NCBI GenBank assembly: GCA_025558095.1
Contig: JAIVFI010000042.1
Span: 186,001 to 250,000, forward strand
Length of the DNA stretch: 64,000 nt
Reading direction: 5' to 3'
Source: Hyaloraphidium curvatum
Lineage: Eukaryota > Monoblepharomycota > Hyaloraphidiomycetes > Hyaloraphidiales > Hyaloraphidiaceae
The stretch's first letter is position 1. Each line of letters opens with the position of its first letter. The position numbers and the translations under genes were made by a program. The notes below the pieces were generated by a model. The model made no database searches. It saw nothing but the letters and a program-made list of their open reading frames with translations, and had not been told where the DNA came from. This document shows, piece after piece, positions 59,334 through 64,000 of this stretch.

Positions 59334-59809
59334 TGCGAAGGTACAGGACGTCTGACATTCGGACAAGGGTATTTTCATTTTCGGTTCGGAGGCGTGGAGG
59401 CGTCGGTCCTCGCGATCGACTCGTGATCGACTCGCGATCGACTCGCGAGTGACTCGCGAGTCACTCGCGAGCGACTCGCGAGCGACTCGCAAGTGACTCG
59501 GCACAGCCACCCTCCTGGGATATATAAAGAGCGGGACATGTAACAGTACAATCTTGATCGCCAGTTGACTCTACGTGCTCTCCGTGTCGTTCGACCACCG
59601 TGCGGAACCCCGCCCGGCCGGATCCTCGTTCTGAGAGCCCTTGGGACGCACCCCGGGAGACATCCCGTAACCTCTTTCCCCCGGCTACAGTCAAGTATCT
59701 TCAGCGCTGTTCGCTTATTCATATTCAGGGCCTATCCGACCCGAAGAGCCGAGCGGGATTCGCGCGCCGGGTTAGAGCTTCAGGCCCGGTTCCGACCCGG
59801 ACCGTCGCA
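59334..59809 (+). repeat. 3' LTR, 476 bp
   Basis: No difference from 49155-49630 was found by eye, including the same decamer array (59410-59500) and TATA box (59521-59527). Its U3 promoter points at the gene starting at 59848 and could drive it. Confidence 0.95.
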
Positions 59810-59847
59810 GAGTGGTGGCGCCGGAATCGCCTGTCGCTGTCTCCGCG

Positions 59848-61715
59848 ATGGCTCCTCCGCCCGAACAGTCCGACAGGATGGACGTCGACGACCATTCGTG
59901 CGTACCGCTCTCCACGACCTCCACGCCACCAATTCTGACGCTCTTATACTCAGTGATGACGACGTGGTGTTTCTCAGCGAGTTTGCTCCGGTCCGCTTCG
60001 CCCCGAGTTCTGCCCATATCAGCCCCCAGGACACACACACGCTCGCTATAGGCGCCTTCACCGTCAACGTCAAACCGCATCAAACGTTGTCGACCGAGGA
60101 AGTCGCTTTGCGCACAGACCGAATCAAGACCTACACCGATTCGGTGCTGTGGGCACGGGACCTCGTCTTCATTCAGGAACCTCTGGGCGACGCCGCCACG
60201 CTTGCTGGCAGGATGCTGCGCATGCCTGTCGATGCGCAACTATGGCGGTCGCATGTGGGCAACCGCCCAACCGTCTTTGCTCGCGCCGGCTTTGGAGGTT
60301 TTGAGCACGTTCACGTGCCTGACTTTGGCAGTTCCGCTCTGCTGCTCAGCACGCACCCCGATGCCTTTTCCGAGTTCATTTGGCTTTGCGGCGCATACCA
60401 CGTCAAACCTGAGCTCGGTGCCCTCGATGCTACCTCACGCTGTGCCTGGTCGTTCTGGGCCAACACGCAAGTTCCTGGCGTTGCACTTGTTGCCGCCTCG
60501 TTCTGGGGCCGCAAAAACCGATCCCGCGAGGGCGGGCGGCTCCCAGAGGGCGCAGATGGCATGGAACTGATCATGGCATTTGCGCTGGGAGCCATGCGTG
60601 TCTTGCGCACCAAGACCGGCTGTGACGTTGTTCTATGTCTCCTTGGTGGTGACGCGAACGACGACGGCACTTGGGTGACATGCATACGCAACCCACTGCG
60701 CGCCGGTGGCCGTTTGGAGAGCAAGTTCCACAGTCTCTCGGATGAGGCGCTCAGCCGAGATCTCGGCACCAAACGTAATGTCGACGGTCTGCTGTTGTGT
60801 GCTCTGCCGCCTCCGAACGCGGCAATGGACCGTTTGATTGGGCTGCGACGGCAGCACTGGGCACAAGGCGGTGTACCTGAGCGGATTGGCTCGCACCCCG
60901 TCGTTGGTGGTTGCTTCCTCGTGGACGTGCGGCCGCGTGCTGACGAGTGCGGACCTCTTCTCAAAGCCGAGGGTTCATTGCAGCCGGCAGACCAATTCGC
61001 CGATGTGGAAGGCACACCAGTGGAACCCGAACTGGTAGCGCCCCCAAGGTCCCCCATCACGTTGGACGGCGCTCAGGCCGCCCCCGGCCCGTTCTATGCC
61101 ATCACTGCCCCATCTTCCCCCCCGGCACCAGCGCAGACCGTGCGGGCAAGGGGGCGCCACCGGGGCCGCGCCGTGCCTGAGCCGAGGGAGAAGCAGGTTA
61201 GGGCAGCAACACCCGAGCACCTCAAGCTGGACCCCGACACCCTGCGTTCGACCATCATCAACGAGATGAAGACCGGCCTCATCCAGACTTTAATCACGAT
61301 GCTCCGAGAGACCGGATACACAGTGCCTGAGGCCGAGTCCTTCGCGATCCAATATCTCAAGAAACTCCACAACACCACGTATCAAACCCATGCCCAGCTC
61401 CGAAATCTCGACAGCAAGCGGTTCTATTGCGGACACAGGGGAGACACACCTGAGGCCTGCAAGAGTACCATCTCCTCGGAAATGCGCGGGGCCGGGTTTG
61501 ACACCTGCCACTCCGCCAACAAGGCCTTGATGGATCGCACCATGATCACAAACATGATAATCAGCCTGGAAGATGCCCGCCGGCTGATTCCGAACGCCGT
61601 TGCACGCTACGTCGATAGGGATGAGGCAGTGTGCAGTGTGCGCAACGTGCCCAAGGCGGATGGAAAGGGCAAGGGCAAGAAGGCGGCGGAAAGAGCCGGA
61701 TCGTCGTCGGACTAA
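59848..61715 (+). CDS. EEP-like (endonuclease/exonuclease/phosphatase-fold) protein
   Basis: Exons 59848-59897 and 59954-61715 (56-nt intron, donor GTGCGT, branch CTGAC); 603 residues. N-terminus MAPPPEQSDRMDVDDHS. Motifs in the order of the EEP superfamily: VNVKPHQ, ARDLVFIQEPLGD (Q-E), VVLCLLGGDANDDGTW (GGDxN), RNVDGLLLCALP (D-G) and RIGSHPVVGG (S-H in place of S-D-H). The middle of the protein is thus probably a phosphodiesterase or nuclease fold, possibly degenerate. The C-terminal ~200 residues are helical with Cys/His (RFYCGHRGD, DTCHSANKAL) and end in a Lys-rich tail. It begins 38 bp after the retrotransposon, so its native promoter has probably been separated from it. Confidence 0.65.
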
Positions 61716-61954
61716 GAAGAGCATGGAGCTTTAGGCATGTTCGATTGAGGGACGTCTTGGAACTTTCCTCATGGGGGCATAGCAAGCGACAGAACAGAGC
61801 ATCATCCCTTCCACTTGCCCACCCATCACGCCACCGCAGCCAGCCAGTTGCAAATGGGGTGCTGATACCGCCCGGGCCACACCTAGGGCCTGAACTCGCC
61901 CCCGACGACAACCACGGTGTTGGAGGTGGCCTCACTAGTGACCAGGTCACTCCA

Positions 61955-63991
61955 TCACGGTCGCGGCTGGTTGATCGGCACGTAGTTGGACTCGCTGCCG
62001 CAGTTCGCGAAACAGATCCTGTTCCAGTTCCACAGCGACGTCGACGTGTACTCCGGCACGAACCTCCCCGCGAGATCGGGGTAGAACGGCAGCGAGGTGG
62101 CGTCCTGCGTCGCCCTGTTGCTCCAGAAGCCCAGGTTGGTCGCGGCGACGGCCTTGGTGTGCGGGCTGCGGCACCGGTCCGCGCGGCTCTGGGTCACGTT
62201 GACCCGGTTGAGGAGCCCCTGGACGGTGATGAAGTCCCCGGCGGCATTCCGGGCGCGGACAAAGTACGTCGCGTGGTTGGCGTTGATGTCCGCCTGGGCG
62301 GCCTCGTTGCCGCCGACCACGGTGTCCGTGATCGCCGTTCCCTCCTCGATCTGCACCGACGGGCCGATGAGCACCGCGGCCATCTGCACCCGCGAGAAGG
62401 TGGAGTACTCCGCGAGCGCGTTGCGGGGCACGTTGAGCAGGGCCCCGCGGGCGCGGTGGCCGTAGGTGCGGATGCGCTTCGCGACGACGTTGCGGTCGTC
62501 GAACGCCGAGCTGGCGAGCCCCGCATCGATGGGGTTACTGGCGAACACGCCCGTGCTGGGCAGCCCGGAATCGAGCACGATGGTCCATGTGTCGGGTGCG
62601 ACCTGCTGGGCGGACAGCACGCCCCTGCGGACGCCCGTCGTCTGCAGGTTGTCCTTGTGGAAGAACTCGAGCCTGTCGCCCGGCTTGATTTGGTAGCGCC
62701 AAAGCGGCATGTTGGTGATCGTCAGCGTCCGCCGGTCCGGCGAGACCGTGATCGGCGAAAACACCGTCGTCTGGTGGAAGTTGACCGCGTCGTCGCCCTG
62801 GTACGCGAAAGTCGAATCCTTGACCATGATGCTCCCCTGCGTCAGCGTCGACCACACCCCGTCCGCGGCCCCCGACATGGGCCTGGGGCTCGTCAAGCCG
62901 ACCGGGACGGGCACGTCCACCCTGAGCCTGTCGATCCACACCTGCTTGGAGCCCGAGCCGACCCAGACGGCCTTGCCGGGCACCGAGCGGACGAACACGT
63001 CGCGGAGGATGCAGTTGACGCACAGCCGGAGGCGGAACCCGTGCACCTCGTAGGTGAGGTGCTTGATCATGTAGAGCTCGCCCGGGACGGGGGAGCCGCT
63101 GCCGAAGTTGTTCTTCTGGTTGTCGAACGAGATGGTGAAGGTCGGCCCGATCATCGCGTTGGCGCTCAGGCCGCCGTCGGCGACGGTGAGGTTCTGCACC
63201 GAAAGCATCTTGGCGTCGGGGAAGTCGCCGGCATGGAAGCGGAGCATGCTCCCTTTGGGCGCGCCGATCAGCGGCTCGCCGTTCCTCTGCTGGCGCTTGC
63301 CCAGGCGGCGACGGTTCTCCTGGACCTCGGGCACGAGGTAGAACTCGTACCGACCGCGCACGCCGATGGTGAGGAACTGCGGGTCCACGGGATGCACGGA
63401 TTGGTACGCAAAGATGGTATCCGAGTCGACGACGCCGCCGGGGGTGGGCGGGGAGATGAAGGTGAAGGTCCAGCTGGTCTTGTTCCCCGAGATGGATTGG
63501 GACACGAAGCGCGTGAGCGAGGCGATCCGCCAGCGGTTCCCTGCGGGCCGGCGGAGCGGGGCTGTTAGTCGTCGAACGATGGACGCAGCCGAAGCATCCT
63601 CACAATCCCAATCGACCTGGAAGTTCAGAAAGCGGCAGCGGTAGCAGTTGTTGATGTCGAAGAAGGGCAGCGCCAGGCCGTCCTCGGAAAAGGGCCCTGC
63701 GTCGATAGATGCCCGGGTAAAGAGCAGCAGCGCGCCGTTGCCGACGATGGTAAAGTCGTGCAGCGCCCAGCCAAACTTCAAGTGGGTCAGCTGGTAGGTC
63801 TTGCCCGCGGTGAAGATAACCTCGCACGGCCCCAAGTTGCCCGTGGCGATCTCGTGGCATCGATCCAACATGTTCTGCACGTTCCAGGTGACGTCGCCGC
63901 CGTTGTCCGCGCCCCAGTTCCACGAGTACAGCTTGTAGGTCTTTTGCTTTGCGTTGGGCGGCAGCGGCTCGCGCATCGTCCAGTTGAACCA
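61955..63991 (-). CDS. Right-handed beta-helix protein with GH110-like motifs, 5' partial
   Basis: Exons 63991-63604 and 63540-61955. The 63-nt intron (branch GACTAAC) is in phase and stop-free. The window ends just past a CTTTTCAG acceptor at 64000-63992, so the first exon(s) and any signal peptide lie outside. The protein (~657 residues seen here) shows an N-terminal pectate-lyase-like start (NWGADNGGDVTWNVQNMLDR, CEVIFTAGKTYQL), beta-helix coils and FAYQGDDAVNFHQTTVFSPI, which recalls the G-D-D-a-x-N-x-H signature of alpha-1,3-galactosidases (GH110) and related helices. Action on a glycan is inferred from this motif only. Confidence 0.65.
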   Translation of the reverse strand, partial: WFNWTMREPLPPNAKQKTYKLYSWNWGADNGGDVTWNVQNMLDRCHEIATGNLGPCEVIFTAGKTYQLTHLKFGWALHDFTIVGNGALLLFTRASIDAGPFSEDGLALPFFDINNCYRCRFLNFQVDWDCEDASAASIVRRLTAPLRRPAGNRWRIASLTRFVSQSISGNKTSWTFTFISPPTPGGVVDSDTIFAYQSVHPVDPQFLTIGVRGRYEFYLVPEVQENRRRLGKRQQRNGEPLIGAPKGSMLRFHAGDFPDAKMLSVQNLTVADGGLSANAMIGPTFTISFDNQKNNFGSGSPVPGELYMIKHLTYEVHGFRLRLCVNCILRDVFVRSVPGKAVWVGSGSKQVWIDRLRVDVPVPVGLTSPRPMSGAADGVWSTLTQGSIMVKDSTFAYQGDDAVNFHQTTVFSPITVSPDRRTLTITNMPLWRYQIKPGDRLEFFHKDNLQTTGVRRGVLSAQQVAPDTWTIVLDSGLPSTGVFASNPIDAGLASSAFDDRNVVAKRIRTYGHRARGALLNVPRNALAEYSTFSRVQMAAVLIGPSVQIEEGTAITDTVVGGNEAAQADINANHATYFVRARNAAGDFITVQGLLNRVNVTQSRADRCRSPHTKAVAATNLGFWSNRATQDATSLPFYPDLAGRFVPEYTSTSLWNWNRICFANCGSESNYVPINQPRP

Positions 63992-64000
63992 CTGAAAAGT

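Larger units (their letters stand above)
49155..59809 (+). mobile_element. Complete Ty3/gypsy-type LTR retrotransposon, 10,655 bp, with two accessory genes
   Basis: Order: 5' LTR, primer-binding site, gag, pol (protease, reverse transcriptase, RNase H, integrase, chromodomain-like tail), antisense accessory gene, internal promoter array, sense accessory gene, polypurine-like tract, 3' LTR. The RT-RNaseH-integrase order defines Ty3/gypsy (Metaviridae) rather than copia. All reading frames are open and I saw no difference between the LTRs, so the copy is probably recent and may be active. A four-base direct repeat GAGT flanks it (49151-49154 and 59810-59813). Confidence 0.95.

Noticed and set aside
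59565-61715. Single frame running from inside the 3' LTR into the EEP-like gene
   Set aside because: The LTR part encodes nothing recognisable and occurs equally in the 5' LTR; the gene is better explained by the ATG at 59848 and a 56-nt intron.

Overview
This is a GC-rich (roughly two-thirds G+C) window of nuclear DNA from a eukaryote. Nearly every gene I could resolve has tiny introns (43-111 nt, mostly 50-65 nt) with GT-AG ends, donors that are very often GTGGGT or GTGAGT, and CTNAN-type branch sites close to the acceptor. Together with a fungal-type calcineurin A, paired fungal-type vWA proteins and an F-box/nucleotidyltransferase-like protein of a kind common in fungi, this points to a fungus, most plausibly an early-diverging zoosporic lineage (chytrid or monoblepharid type). 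The lineage is an inference from gene content and was not tested by alignment. Gene models below were rebuilt by hand; almost all were checked for phase, and each spliced model sums to a multiple of three.

Layout, 1-13 kb: end of an ankyrin-type gene; a four-exon beta-lactamase-family hydrolase convergent with an AlkB-like dioxygenase; a secreted G8/CEMIP-like beta-helix protein; a MYND-ankyrin gene carrying two compensating single-base shifts; relics and an intact copy of a long coiled-coil gene. 13-29 kb: a secreted EGF-repeat protein sitting between two copies of a ~270-bp duplicated segment; phenylalanyl-tRNA synthetase beta, divergent from a proline-rich CCCH/CCHC zinc-finger protein; an F-box-like gene; a head-to-head pair of vWA paralogues with mirrored promoters; a multi-pass membrane protein and an unknown gene. 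30-48 kb: calcineurin A, an ECHDC3-like protein, an acyl-CoA synthetase, a MYND gene truncated by a 40-bp tandem duplication, a short-chain dehydrogenase, a LiaF-like domain protein of bacterial character, a giant ankyrin/coiled-coil gene, an enoyl-CoA isomerase-like gene and a hotdog-like gene. The acyl-CoA genes look scattered and do not form a cluster.

49.2-59.8 kb is a complete, apparently young Ty3/gypsy-type LTR retrotransposon: 476-bp LTRs (TG...CA) with no difference that I could see, a GAGT target-site duplication, gag and pol joined by a canonical A_AAA_AAC -1 slippery site, and a divergent chromodomain-like tail on integrase. Between pol and the 3' LTR it carries an unusual cassette: an antisense, spliced gene for a BED-like zinc-finger protein, a sense gene for a coiled-coil protein, and between them an internal promoter that repeats the architecture of the LTR promoter (array of ACTCGCGAGT-type palindromic decamers followed by a TATA box). 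This cassette is the most novel feature of the window. The element inserted 38 bp upstream of the start codon of a gene whose product resembles an endonuclease/exonuclease/phosphatase (EEP) domain. The window ends in a secreted-type beta-helix protein with GH110-like motifs, cut by the window edge.
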